The translations under genes and the position numbers were made by a program. A stretch of 12,068 nucleotides of DNA. Origin: Chloroflexota bacterium (GTDB lineage: Bacteria > Cyanobacteriota > Vampirovibrionia > Obscuribacterales > Obscuribacteraceae). The stretch lies in assembly GCA_005240105.1 (NCBI GenBank), contig SBAT01000195.1:1-12068 (forward strand), written 5' to 3'. Shown here one piece after another: positions 6,379 to 12,068 of this stretch; the first letter of the stretch is position 1; every line of letters starts with the position of its first letter. The notes under the pieces were generated by a model that saw only the letters and a program-made list of their open reading frames with translations, did not search any database and had not been told where the DNA came from.

Positions 6379-6462
6379 ATGTACTAGTAAGTGATACATA
6401 TGTACTAGTTTTTGATACATATGTATCATATTATGATTCAAGTGTATCAGTTTTTGATACAC
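6379..6462 (-). promoter_or_regulatory. Four tandem 21-bp palindromic repeats, putative autoregulatory operator array
   Basis: Four head-to-tail 21-bp units occupy 6379-6399, 6400-6420, 6421-6441 and 6442-6462. Each is roughly an inverted repeat built on GTATCA/TGATAC. The last is perfect: GTGTATCA, five bases, TGATACAC. The joint of units 2 and 3 is a perfect 16-bp palindrome (6413-6428). A further half-site, TTGATACAT (6358-6366), covers the start codon of the regulator. Units of 21 bp place the sites two helical turns apart. On the minus strand, TTGAAT (6436-6441) could be a -35, but no clear -10 was fixed. Confidence 0.7.
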
Positions 6463-6500
6463 CTGAATAGGGTGATTAACCCCAAAATTAGCCATTTCCG

Positions 6501-6518
6501 GGCGGGTTGAATCCCGCC
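6501..6518. terminator. Hairpin between the NCS1 gene end and the regulator's upstream region
   Basis: GGCGGG (6501-6506) and CCCGCC (6513-6518) flank TTGAAT, a strong 6-bp GC stem two bases beyond the permease stop codon. There is no T-tract on either strand, so it could be a Rho-assisted or blocking hairpin or an extragenic palindrome rather than a classic terminator. Confidence 0.4.
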
Positions 6519-6519
6519 A

Positions 6520-8040
6520 CTAGAGACGTGGTCTTGGCTTAAATAGAAGAATCAGCGCTACATAGACTATTGACGACACAAAGAAGCCTACAAACCAGGC
6601 ATAGTCATAAAGCGGTTTCAATGCCGGCACCACTAGTCCAATCCAGGCAAGGGCACAACCGGCAAGCGTGGCCACAACTGCTCTCCAGTTCCAGCCATTG
6701 CTGAATCTGTAGGCACCTTCAGTTTGATAGAGATCTTTGAGTACCAACTGCTTCTTATTCACAATCCAATAATCAGCAATCATGACGCCGGCTATTGATC
6801 CCAAACCACCTGAATAACCCAACAACCAGGTGAAGATGTAGCCCGAGGGATCAGCAACCAGTCGCCACGGCTGCATCAAGATGCCGGCTATGCCTGTAAT
6901 CAATCCACCCAAGCGGAAAGATATGACTTTCGGAAATGCGTTAGCAAAATCATTAGCAGGGGATACAACGTTGGCAGCAATGTTCACCGACAAAGTAGCA
7001 ACAAAGACTGTGAACATAGCAATAGCGATGACAAAAGGCTGGTCAAATTGACCAATGAGCTTGACCGGATCCCAGAGTTCGGACATCTTCATATGCGGAT
7101 AAATAACCACAGCGGCAGATGTGATGATCACGCCCATTGCAGCAAATAATGTCATCGTTGTCGGCAACGCCACAACTTGTCCAATGATTTGTTCTTTCTG
7201 ACTACGTCCAAAACGCGTGAAGTCAGGCATGTTCAGTGACAGTGTCGCCCAATAACCAATCATTGCTGTAACCGATGGAATAAACACAGGCAAAAACTCA
7301 GCCAAGGTATTGAACTTGCTTTGCTCATGCATCAAATAGCCAAAGCCATGCGCTTGCGTAACGGCCCAGCCAAACAAGGCCAACGTCATTACAAGTACGA
7401 AGGGTGCTGCCACACCTTCAACTTTCTTGAGCAAGTCCATGCCACAAAAGATGATGTAGATGTTGGCTCCCCAGAAGAGCATGAAAGAAATCCACTCGGT
7501 AGGAGTGTGATCAGCTATTGGTCCACCAAGCATTGTGTGCCAACCGGGAATAACCGCGGCAAAAAATGTGTCTAAGGCTTGTCCACCGATCCAGGCTTGG
7601 ATGCCGAACCAACCACAAGCAACAACGGCTCTCATAAGAGCAGGCAAGTTAGAACCTATTGTCCCGTAGCTTGCCCGAGCAAAGACTGGAAATGGGATTC
7701 CGTATTTTGTACCAGGATGAGAGTTAAGAAGAATTGGAATAAGCACAATGACATTGCCGATAGAGATAGTCAAAATCGATTGCCACCAGTTCATACCGGA
7801 AGCAATTAGTCCTGACGCCAGCATGTAAGCTGGAATGCTGGCACACATACCTATCCAGAGAGCGGCATAGTTATAAGTCGTCCAGTTGCGCTTGCTGACA
7901 GGTACCGGCGCTAAATCTTCATTGTAGAGAGCACTGTCGTGCAATGACTCCGGGTGGATGAGCTCAATTCGTCCGTCCGAATAAGCCTTCACATCGGCAC
8001 CAGCGTCAGCTGCCTTACTAATCACAGAACCCCCTTGCAT
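6520..8040 (-). CDS. NCS1-family nucleobase/hydantoin/allantoin:cation symporter
   Basis: This is an inner-membrane permease of about 506 residues with roughly 12 hydrophobic segments and the LeuT-type fold of Mhp1 and PucI. Diagnostic segments, numbered from the upstream ATG, are LYNEDLAPV (41-49), HPGTKYGIPFPV (111-122), RAVVACGWFGIQAWIGG (140-156), GYWATLSLNMPDFTRFGRS (265-283) and SVNIAANVVSPANDF (354-368). W147 and Q151 match the substrate-contact positions in Mhp1, and N356/N360 lie near its ligand asparagine. GGAGG directly abuts the ATG at 8047-8049, which is too close. The in-frame ATG at 8038-8040, nine bases on, has proper spacing and is my choice. No hydantoinase, allantoinase or deaminase gene lies nearby, so the substrate is undecided among uracil, allantoin, hydantoins and cytosine. 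Confidence 0.92.
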   Translation of the reverse strand: MQGGSVISKAADAGADVKAYSDGRIELIHPESLHDSALYNEDLAPVPVSKRNWTTYNYAALWIGMCASIPAYMLASGLIASGMNWWQSILTISIGNVIVLIPILLNSHPGTKYGIPFPVFARASYGTIGSNLPALMRAVVACGWFGIQAWIGGQALDTFFAAVIPGWHTMLGGPIADHTPTEWISFMLFWGANIYIIFCGMDLLKKVEGVAAPFVLVMTLALFGWAVTQAHGFGYLMHEQSKFNTLAEFLPVFIPSVTAMIGYWATLSLNMPDFTRFGRSQKEQIIGQVVALPTTMTLFAAMGVIITSAAVVIYPHMKMSELWDPVKLIGQFDQPFVIAIAMFTVFVATLSVNIAANVVSPANDFANAFPKVISFRLGGLITGIAGILMQPWRLVADPSGYIFTWLLGYSGGLGSIAGVMIADYWIVNKKQLVLKDLYQTEGAYRFSNGWNWRAVVATLAGCALAWIGLVVPALKPLYDYAWFVGFFVSSIVYVALILLFKPRPRL

Positions 8041-8092
8041 GACTGCCATCCTCCAAGATCTACTTATTTAGGTGGCGATTTTAGCCGATTTC

Positions 8093-8108
8093 CAAGAAGT
8101 TCTTCTTG
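8093..8108. promoter_or_regulatory. 16-bp inverted repeat in the divergent permease/metal-transporter region
   Basis: CAAGAAG-TT-CTTCTTG is a perfect palindrome with a 2-bp centre, of operator size. It lies 53 bases upstream of the permease start region and 83 bases upstream of the transporter start. On the minus strand it overlaps a possible -35 (TTGGAA) that is 19 bases from a TAAATA -10 for the permease. Confidence 0.4.
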
Positions 8109-8162
8109 ATATGCCTCTTATATTGCGTTGCCATGGGCATTTTATTGGCGCTTCGCCCATGC

Positions 8163-8185
8163 TATAAACTCAGCTGAAACAGGGG
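8163..8185 (+). promoter_or_regulatory. Candidate -10 box and ribosome-binding site of the VIT-family gene
   Basis: TATAAA (8163-8168) is a -10 candidate without a convincing -35. AGGGG (8181-8185) lies six bases before the GTG at 8192 and supports that start. Just upstream, ATGGGC (8133-8138) and GCCCAT (8155-8160) can pair around an inner GGCG-CTT-CGCC element. Confidence 0.4.
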
Positions 8186-8191
8186 TAAGCC

Positions 8192-8887
8192 GTGCCACAA
8201 ACTCCACACATCGAACGTCACTTTACAGCCAGCCAAACTGTCCGAGACATCGTTATCGGCATGGCTGATGGTCTAACGGTTCCTTTTGCCTTAGCAGCCG
8301 GGCTAACAGGGGCCATAGCCACAACGGGCATTATTGTCACCGCCGGTATGGCCGAGATTGCTGCCGGATCAATTGCTATGGGATTGGGTGGTTATTTAGC
8401 TGCCAAAAGCGATGCCGAGCATTACGAAAGCGAACTCAAAAGAGAGCACCGTGAAGTGATAGAAAAACCTGAGGCAGAACGACACGAAGTAAGAGACATT
8501 TTTCGCACTTATGGTCTAACAGATGAACAAATCACGCCTATCCTGAGCGCCTTCCAGAGCAGACCACAAGACTGGGTCAATTTTATGATGCGGTTTGAAT
8601 TGGGCATTGAAAGGCCTGATCCTAAGCGTGCCAGAAACAGCGCCGGCACAATTGCCGGTGCCTACATTGCCGGAGGACTGATACCGCTTTTGCCTTACAT
8701 GCTTTACAGCGATACACAAACAGCCCTTGCCATTTCAGCCTGCGCCACGCTTATTGCGTTATTTATTTTTGGTTACATCAAAGGACACTTTACGGGCACC
8801 AAGCCTTTGCGCAGCGCTCTGCAAACTGTCTTCATTGGCGGCACAGCAGCATCTGCCGCCTTCGGCATTGCTCGCGCACTTTCCTAA
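8192..8887 (+). CDS. VIT1/CCC1-family iron/manganese transporter
   Basis: The membrane protein has 231 residues and the full VIT layout. TM1 contains RDIVIGMADGLTVPFALAAG, with the metal-path aspartate D25. TM2 contains AGMAEIAAGSIAMGLGGYLAA, with E55 and M63 at positions matching the conserved Glu and Met of plant VIT1. A cytosolic Glu/His-rich helical hairpin follows (about 74-140: EHYESELKREHREV, then EAERHEVRDIF), matching the metal-collecting domain. Three C-terminal helices complete it (about 149-171, 178-198, 208-229). The family exports Fe2+ or Mn2+ from the cytosol by proton exchange, usually for detoxification. The GTG start has AGGGG at good spacing. The gene diverges from the NCS1 permease, and no ferritin or rubrerythrin domain is fused. 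Which metal is carried cannot be read from sequence. Confidence 0.92.
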   Translation: MPQTPHIERHFTASQTVRDIVIGMADGLTVPFALAAGLTGAIATTGIIVTAGMAEIAAGSIAMGLGGYLAAKSDAEHYESELKREHREVIEKPEAERHEVRDIFRTYGLTDEQITPILSAFQSRPQDWVNFMMRFELGIERPDPKRARNSAGTIAGAYIAGGLIPLLPYMLYSDTQTALAISACATLIALFIFGYIKGHFTGTKPLRSALQTVFIGGTAASAAFGIARALS

Positions 8888-8896
8888 AGATGGAAA

Positions 8897-9724
8897 CTAT
8901 TTGACGAGATTATGCTTATCGCCATCCACTGGATCGCCATACATACGAGGCGGCGATTCGTTGATATGCATGTCGGGACCATCCCAGCCGGAAGTCGCCG
9001 GTAAATCCGGTCCATAACAGGTGCCGCGACCTTCAACGTGGTTGAAGATGTACTTCAACTGGCTTAAACGCCACCATGATTGTGTGGCGTGATCAAAGTG
9101 CATGATGTATCCATCGGCGCGAATGTTGTGAGCGAGATTATCGATATGATCGTCCCAAACTTTGGCGCAATAGTAGTCTTTAGTTTCAATCAGTTCAGAC
9201 CTTTCATTCCTCAGCATGATCTTGCCTGTGATCTCGACTGCTGCTTCTCGGCTGGATGCCAATTTCAACTTTTCTGGAATTGACCACATGAGCGGATATC
9301 TGTCATAGGCATCGGTTTCGTGATCGCCATCCAAATCTATGTGTACAGGAATCCTATGCCAGCCGCGGTGCCACTTACCACCTACATCAGCGTAAGCCTT
9401 TTTTACACCGTCCGACGAAAATTCGGTTGGTGGCATAGCCACGTATTCCCAGTCGCGGACTTGCATTTTTCCTGGAGGATCAACCCGTTTGAAATTATCG
9501 CTATGAGCTTCTTGGGGAATTAATATCTGCTCACCCTTCTGAATTGTCCCCTTCAGCAATACATCTTCAGCATCGCCTTTGACTTTTCTATCTTCCACCC
9601 GACCTTTAAGCGGTTGTTTGGTGTCATTAGCATATTCTTGCGACAGAGCATTAGGACCGTCCACTTGCTGTGCAATGACCGCAGCACAATCAGTCCTATA
9701 GATCTTTTCTTCTAGCTCCGACAT
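8897..9724 (-). CDS. Hypothetical protein with DxDxDxxxD loop, paralogue of the 10390 gene
   Basis: The protein has 275 residues, no signal peptide and no membrane segment. The clearest motif is IDLDGDHETDAYDRYPLMWSIP, where D130, D132, D134 and D138 have the spacing of a dockerin or thrombospondin-type calcium loop. The same motif with similar flanks occurs in the upstream neighbour, so the two are likely paralogues. The C-terminal third is rich in Trp, Tyr and His (DDHIDNLAHNIRADGY, HATQSWWRL) and has no match I recognise. It starts nine bases after the neighbour's stop, whose TAGG also supplies a modest ribosome-binding site. It is the last gene of the vWA operon. No enzymatic function can be claimed. 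Confidence 0.72.
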   Translation of the reverse strand: MSELEEKIYRTDCAAVIAQQVDGPNALSQEYANDTKQPLKGRVEDRKVKGDAEDVLLKGTIQKGEQILIPQEAHSDNFKRVDPPGKMQVRDWEYVAMPPTEFSSDGVKKAYADVGGKWHRGWHRIPVHIDLDGDHETDAYDRYPLMWSIPEKLKLASSREAAVEITGKIMLRNERSELIETKDYYCAKVWDDHIDNLAHNIRADGYIMHFDHATQSWWRLSQLKYIFNHVEGRGTCYGPDLPATSGWDGPDMHINESPPRMYGDPVDGDKHNLVK

Positions 9725-9733
9725 GTCTCTGAC

Positions 9734-10390
9734 CTACTCGTCCACATACAAATACCCATCAACAATAGGGGTTGCCGGAGAATTTTCTGCCGGAATAATC
9801 CTGCCATTCACCCATTCGTCCTGAACCCTGTGAACACGATTACTTGAGAGACCTTCTTCCACGAAGGGAAATTGAAAATTCGACTCGTCAAACTGCACGG
9901 TAACTTCCTTACCGGCCAAAGAGCCTTGTTTGATCTTAACCTTAGGAATTGTGATCGTGCCCTCAAAGTGGAAATGTTTGGCTCTATGACCGTCAGTTTC
10001 AGCACGGTCGCTTTTTACAACCTCAGTCCTCGGATCAATAATTTCCACTCCCGAATGCACTGGTCCTGACTTAGTTGATTCAGGCAACGTGATTATGAGT
10101 GAATAAGCACCCGTCATCTGATCCGTTACGCCATTTTGGTCTTTGTCCAACAGGACAACATAGCTTTTCTGTCCTTCAAAATAATTGCCATGACTACCGG
10201 ATTTAACACCTGCGTTCTTCGTCGTGTTCGGAGCAAGTTCCTCCGACTGGGTCACTTTGGCATTAAGGCGTTTAACCGGCTTCGCTTGAGAATCACTGCC
10301 ATAAGCCTGGGCTATTATGAAATCCGGCGTGTTATTTGGGAAAGGAACACCTTCCCTAACCGCTATATTTTCACCTTCATTGGACGACAT
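9734..10390 (-). CDS. Hypothetical protein with DxDxNGxxD loop, paralogue of the 9724 gene
   Basis: The protein has 218 residues, no signal peptide and is beta-rich by composition. Residues 77-103 contain YVVLLDKDQNGVTDQM, in which D82, D84, N86 and D90 repeat the calcium-loop spacing of the downstream protein. A Y-x-L-x(4)-PE segment follows as in that protein. Both also carry IAQ near the N-terminus (here IIAQAYGSDSQAKP). The last 50 residues (NFQFPFVEEGLSSN, DEWVNGRIIP) are unlike the paralogue. It is the middle gene of the vWA cluster, 79 bases after the vWA stop, and AGAGG about 10 bases before the ATG is its only ribosome-binding candidate. Function is unknown. Confidence 0.72.
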   Translation of the reverse strand: MSSNEGENIAVREGVPFPNNTPDFIIAQAYGSDSQAKPVKRLNAKVTQSEELAPNTTKNAGVKSGSHGNYFEGQKSYVVLLDKDQNGVTDQMTGAYSLIITLPESTKSGPVHSGVEIIDPRTEVVKSDRAETDGHRAKHFHFEGTITIPKVKIKQGSLAGKEVTVQFDESNFQFPFVEEGLSSNRVHRVQDEWVNGRIIPAENSPATPIVDGYLYVDE

Positions 10391-10442
10391 CTGCTACGCC
10401 TCTGACAGAACATCTCATTCTTGGCTAAACAGAAGTCTCTGT

Positions 10443-10459
10443 CGAGGGGGAAATCCCCT
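10443..10459. promoter_or_regulatory. Hairpins in the gap between vWA and the middle gene
   Basis: GAGGGG-GAAAT-CCCCTC (10443-10459) is a perfect 6-bp stem. ACAGA-AGTC-TCTGT lies beside it at about 10429-10442. Neither has a T-tract, so they look like mRNA processing or partial attenuation structures within the operon. AATCCCCTCT (10452-10461) also occurs in the two dnaE2-end repeats, perhaps by chance. Confidence 0.4.
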
Positions 10460-10469
10460 CTCAGGTCGC

Positions 10470-11393
10470 TTAAGGTGTGCGCTTTGGCCACAAAACCTTG
10501 CCATCTAAGCTCGTAGTCGCTTGCAACTCCCCATAACTCTTACCCGGCGATGGGAAAACATACTTACCAGAATTATAAGTACCAAAGACATTTTGCCCAG
10601 GTGGCGGAGCGCCTTTTGTATTCTCCGCTAAATTTTCGGAATTACGATATCTTCCCGGAGTGGCAATCTGTCCCAATACTGTCTTTGCCGTTATATTTCC
10701 GCCTAAGCCCAGCGATACGGTATGAATGGTAGTTGGAGAGTGTGGATTATTACGCACTCTTTCTGCGGCCACTATTGGATCACCGCCACAACCTGTTGCA
10801 ACTCCATCGCTTATGTAAAATATATCCCGCGTGCCTGGGTAATTGCGATAGGTATTGGATAAGTCATTTCCGGCCATAAAGAGGCTAAAGGCTAACGGTG
10901 TGGCACCGCCCGCTTTTAGCGATAAGATTTTATCGACGACGGACTTATAGTGCTCAATCTCACGAAGACGTCCCGGAGGAATAACCAATTCGGTTGCATG
11001 GCAAGGTGAATCTGTTTGACTGCTTTGTCCTAAAAGTCTGAGTAAGAATGTGGTCCTCGCACCAATTGGATTAGCCCTCATGTGTCCATTATTGTCACTG
11101 ACAGAAATCCAACGATTAATCGTGTTGAGCATCAGAAGCTTAGCAATGTCCAATTTACATTCGCCGCTTATTTCTTCTTTCATCGAACCGGAAACATCTA
11201 TGATCCCCTCAATAAGTGCAGGCGGACCTGTACGGACATTAGGGTCGGAGTCTACTTGTTGAAGACTTCCGACAAACGGAGAATTACCGGTGTAATTTCT
11301 ATATGTCTCTTCTAAGACAGCTTGAGCCCACTGCACATTGTCCGCATCGTGCACGCGCAGAACAGTCTCTTTGCCAAATTTGAAATCGGTCAT
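10470..11393 (-). CDS. von Willebrand factor A domain protein with intact MIDAS, cytoplasmic-looking
   Basis: The protein has 307 residues from MTDFKFG. The vWA domain begins near residue 60 with IEGIIDVSGSM, giving the MIDAS triad D66-x-S68-x-S70. T165 in GGATPLAFS and D196 in FYISDGVATG complete the metal site, and TTIHTVSLGLGG is the next core strand. A Pro/Gly-rich tail ends in SLDGKVLWPKRTP. There is no signal peptide, membrane helix or lipobox. vWA domains with intact MIDAS bind protein ligands through Mg2+ or Mn2+ and often work with an ATPase or as scaffolds, but no ATPase gene is present here. It leads an operon with two paralogous calcium-loop-like proteins. ATG 11391-11393 is preferred; a GTG at 11400-11402 adds three residues. 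Confidence 0.82.
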   Translation of the reverse strand: MTDFKFGKETVLRVHDADNVQWAQAVLEETYRNYTGNSPFVGSLQQVDSDPNVRTGPPALIEGIIDVSGSMKEEISGECKLDIAKLLMLNTINRWISVSDNNGHMRANPIGARTTFLLRLLGQSSQTDSPCHATELVIPPGRLREIEHYKSVVDKILSLKAGGATPLAFSLFMAGNDLSNTYRNYPGTRDIFYISDGVATGCGGDPIVAAERVRNNPHSPTTIHTVSLGLGGNITAKTVLGQIATPGRYRNSENLAENTKGAPPPGQNVFGTYNSGKYVFPSPGKSYGELQATTSLDGKVLWPKRTP

Positions 11394-11419
11394 ATGCCGC
11401 ACCCAAATTGAGTTTGAAT

Positions 11420-11457
11420 ATTATGCTGAAGTCATGAGGCTGAGTCCATGGTGGACT
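11420..11457 (-). promoter_or_regulatory. Candidate vWA operon promoter with palindrome over the -35
   Basis: On the minus strand, CATAAT (11420-11425) is a -10 candidate. TGGACT (11443-11448) lies 17 bases upstream as a weak -35. That -35 is one arm of the perfect inverted repeat AGTCCA-TGG-TGGACT (11443-11457), a possible operator. The call rests on spacing and symmetry alone. Confidence 0.35.
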
Positions 11458-11534
11458 TACGATTTAATCTCCAAAATTGAACTTTTTGCGTTCTCAAACG
11501 TATTAGTAATAGGAACCATCACCGCTTAAGCCAA

Positions 11535-11634
11535 CAACTGGCAAAACGTCGGGGAGACGCCAGTTGCCAAGCCTGAAAGGTGGCTGGTCTCTAGTTGGGA
11601 ATTCTTGCTGCGCCAATCCAAGCCGGCGCAGCAA
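11535..11634 (+). ncRNA. Two strong hairpins upstream of hicA, possible structured RNA or leader
   Basis: Hairpin 1 pairs CAACTGGC (11535-11542) with GCCAGTTG (11559-11566), with a possible inner CGTC/GACG stem. Hairpin 2 is a perfect 10-bp stem, TTGCTGCGCC (11605-11614) with GGCGCAGCAA (11625-11634), with a 10-base loop. No coding frame with a ribosome-binding site covers this stretch, and it matches no RNA family I know. It could be a small RNA, a hicAB leader or a terminator region. The strand is assumed. Confidence 0.3.
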
Positions 11635-11692
11635 AGCCCAGCTTATCTATCTGTCTAGTCACCTAGACACTTCTTTTGTCTTTCGGGGTACA

Positions 11693-11911
11693 ATGAGAGC
11701 AACAGAGTTAATTAGACTGTTACATCGTTTCGGCTGCATAAAAGTACGCAAGAGGGGCTCTCACGTTCGGATTCGATGCGGAAAATGCAACACCACCGTC
11801 CCGTTACATTTCGGCGAAGACATCGGACCTGGACTTCTCCGGCAAATTGAAAAAGACTTGGAACCGTGCTTAGGCGCAGGATGGCTACAGAAATGGCAGA
11901 ATACAAGGTAA
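11693..11911 (+). CDS. hicA: HicA-family mRNA interferase toxin
   Basis: The 72-residue protein fits the HicA double-stranded-RNA-binding-like fold: ELIRLLHRFGCIKVRKRGSH, with the catalytic histidine H24 in the GSH motif, then strand NTTVPLHF and the helix IGPGLLRQIEKDL. HicA toxins cleave mRNA and are blocked by HicB, encoded directly downstream. GGGG lies four bases before the ATG. The frame is open upstream to an ATG at 11564, but those residues do not belong to the family. A CxxC pair (C29, C32, in RCGKC) follows the GSH strand where many HicAs have a short loop. The gene overlaps hicB by 31 bases in another frame. Confidence 0.88.
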   Translation: MRATELIRLLHRFGCIKVRKRGSHVRIRCGKCNTTVPLHFGEDIGPGLLRQIEKDLEPCLGAGWLQKWQNTR

Positions 11912-12068
11912 CCTACGAGCGAGATGATGCTGGCTGGTGGGTCGCGTCCATCACCGGAATACGCGGCTGTCATACGCAGGGAAGGTCTATTAAGCAAACA
12001 CGAAATCGCATCCGGCAGGCACTGGGACTTTTCGTTGACGACGCAGACAAGGCAACCTTGGTTGATCA
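11881..12068 (+). CDS. hicB: HicB-family antitoxin (partial at right edge)
   Basis: The visible part encodes about 62 residues and runs off the window. EYKVTYERDDAGWWVASI, then GCHTQGRSI and IRQALGLF, is the classic HicB partial RNase-H-like fold that binds and neutralises HicA. The DNA-binding HTH or ribbon-helix-helix that represses the operon would follow beyond the edge. ATG 11881 has AGGCGCAGG directly before it. A second in-frame ATG at 11893 has AGGATGG at good spacing and puts the start at MAEYK, nearer the usual HicB length. The start lies inside hicA, as is common for these pairs. Confidence 0.88.
   Translation, partial: MATEMAEYKVTYERDDAGWWVASITGIRGCHTQGRSIKQTRNRIRQALGLFVDDADKATLVD

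Noticed and set aside
6379..6462. CRISPR-like array
   Set aside because: The 21-bp units touch each other with no unique spacers and each is a dyad, which fits operators and not CRISPR repeats.
6367..6495. Long form of the winged-helix protein starting at ATG 6495
   Set aside because: No Shine-Dalgarno precedes it, and the added residues are encoded by the operator-like repeats. Kept only as an alternative in the findings.
8110..8191. Manganese (yybP-ykoY) riboswitch upstream of the metal transporter
   Set aside because: A hairpin is present, but the conserved L1 and L3 loop sequences of that riboswitch are not seen.
10452..10461. Third copy of the dnaE2-end repeat
   Set aside because: Only ten bases (AATCCCCTCT) match and the flanks differ, so chance is likely.
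11338..11529. Plus-strand open frame of 63 codons
   Set aside because: It lies partly antisense to the vWA gene start, has no ribosome-binding site and shows no family features.
11564..11692. N-terminal extension of HicA from ATG 11564
   Set aside because: It runs through a strong hairpin, does not resemble HicA, and the family starts at the MRATEL position with GGGG before it.

Overview
The window is bacterial chromosomal DNA of moderate GC with dense genes on both strands. It looks like a Gram-negative, probably environmental bacterium. It carries an error-prone polymerase DnaE2 (ImuC), a CpxA-type kinase with a periplasmic sensor loop, an acyltransferase-3 remnant and two toxin-antitoxin-like pairs. 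Several proteins have no family I recognise, and one resembles the YD/RHS-like repeat proteins of poorly cultured lineages. An Obscuribacterales/Melainabacteria-like origin would fit the style, but this is a weak impression and nothing here proves it.

Layout. 1-755 (+) is the 3' end of dnaE2, cut by the left edge. 798-3007 (-) is a CpxR/CpxA-like response regulator and kinase operon with a 4-bp overlap. A tandem GTAAA-N6-GTAAA box lies in the divergent region upstream. 3166-4769 (+) holds an acyltransferase-3 gene that appears to have lost its middle, then a small exported TPR-like protein. About 75 bp of the dnaE2 3' end and its downstream flank recur at 4873-4947, next to a GC-rich palindrome cluster. 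The block 756-4872 is therefore bracketed by direct repeats, as in an insertion that duplicated the end of its target gene. 5016-5411 (+) is a small hypothetical protein with one YD-like unit.

5489-6366 (-) is a winged-helix regulator and nucleotidyltransferase pair, preceded by four tandem 21-bp palindromic repeats that look like an operator array. 6520-8040 (-) is an NCS1 nucleobase/hydantoin/allantoin permease, divergent from a VIT/CCC1-type metal transporter at 8192-8887 (+).

8897-11393 (-) is a three-gene cluster: a cytoplasmic-looking von Willebrand A (vWA) protein with an intact MIDAS, and two smaller proteins that look like diverged paralogues sharing a calcium-loop-like DxDx[DN]xxxD motif. 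This is the best candidate for an undescribed system. 11403-11692 holds palindromes and two strong hairpins but no convincing gene. 11693-12068 (+) is a hicA-hicB toxin-antitoxin pair, with hicB cut by the right edge.

No tRNA, rRNA, CRISPR array, transposase or integrase was seen, and no stretch over 300 bp lacks a gene. The firmest calls are dnaE2, the two-component system, the NCS1 and VIT transporters, vWA and HicAB. Functions of the small hypothetical proteins are not established.
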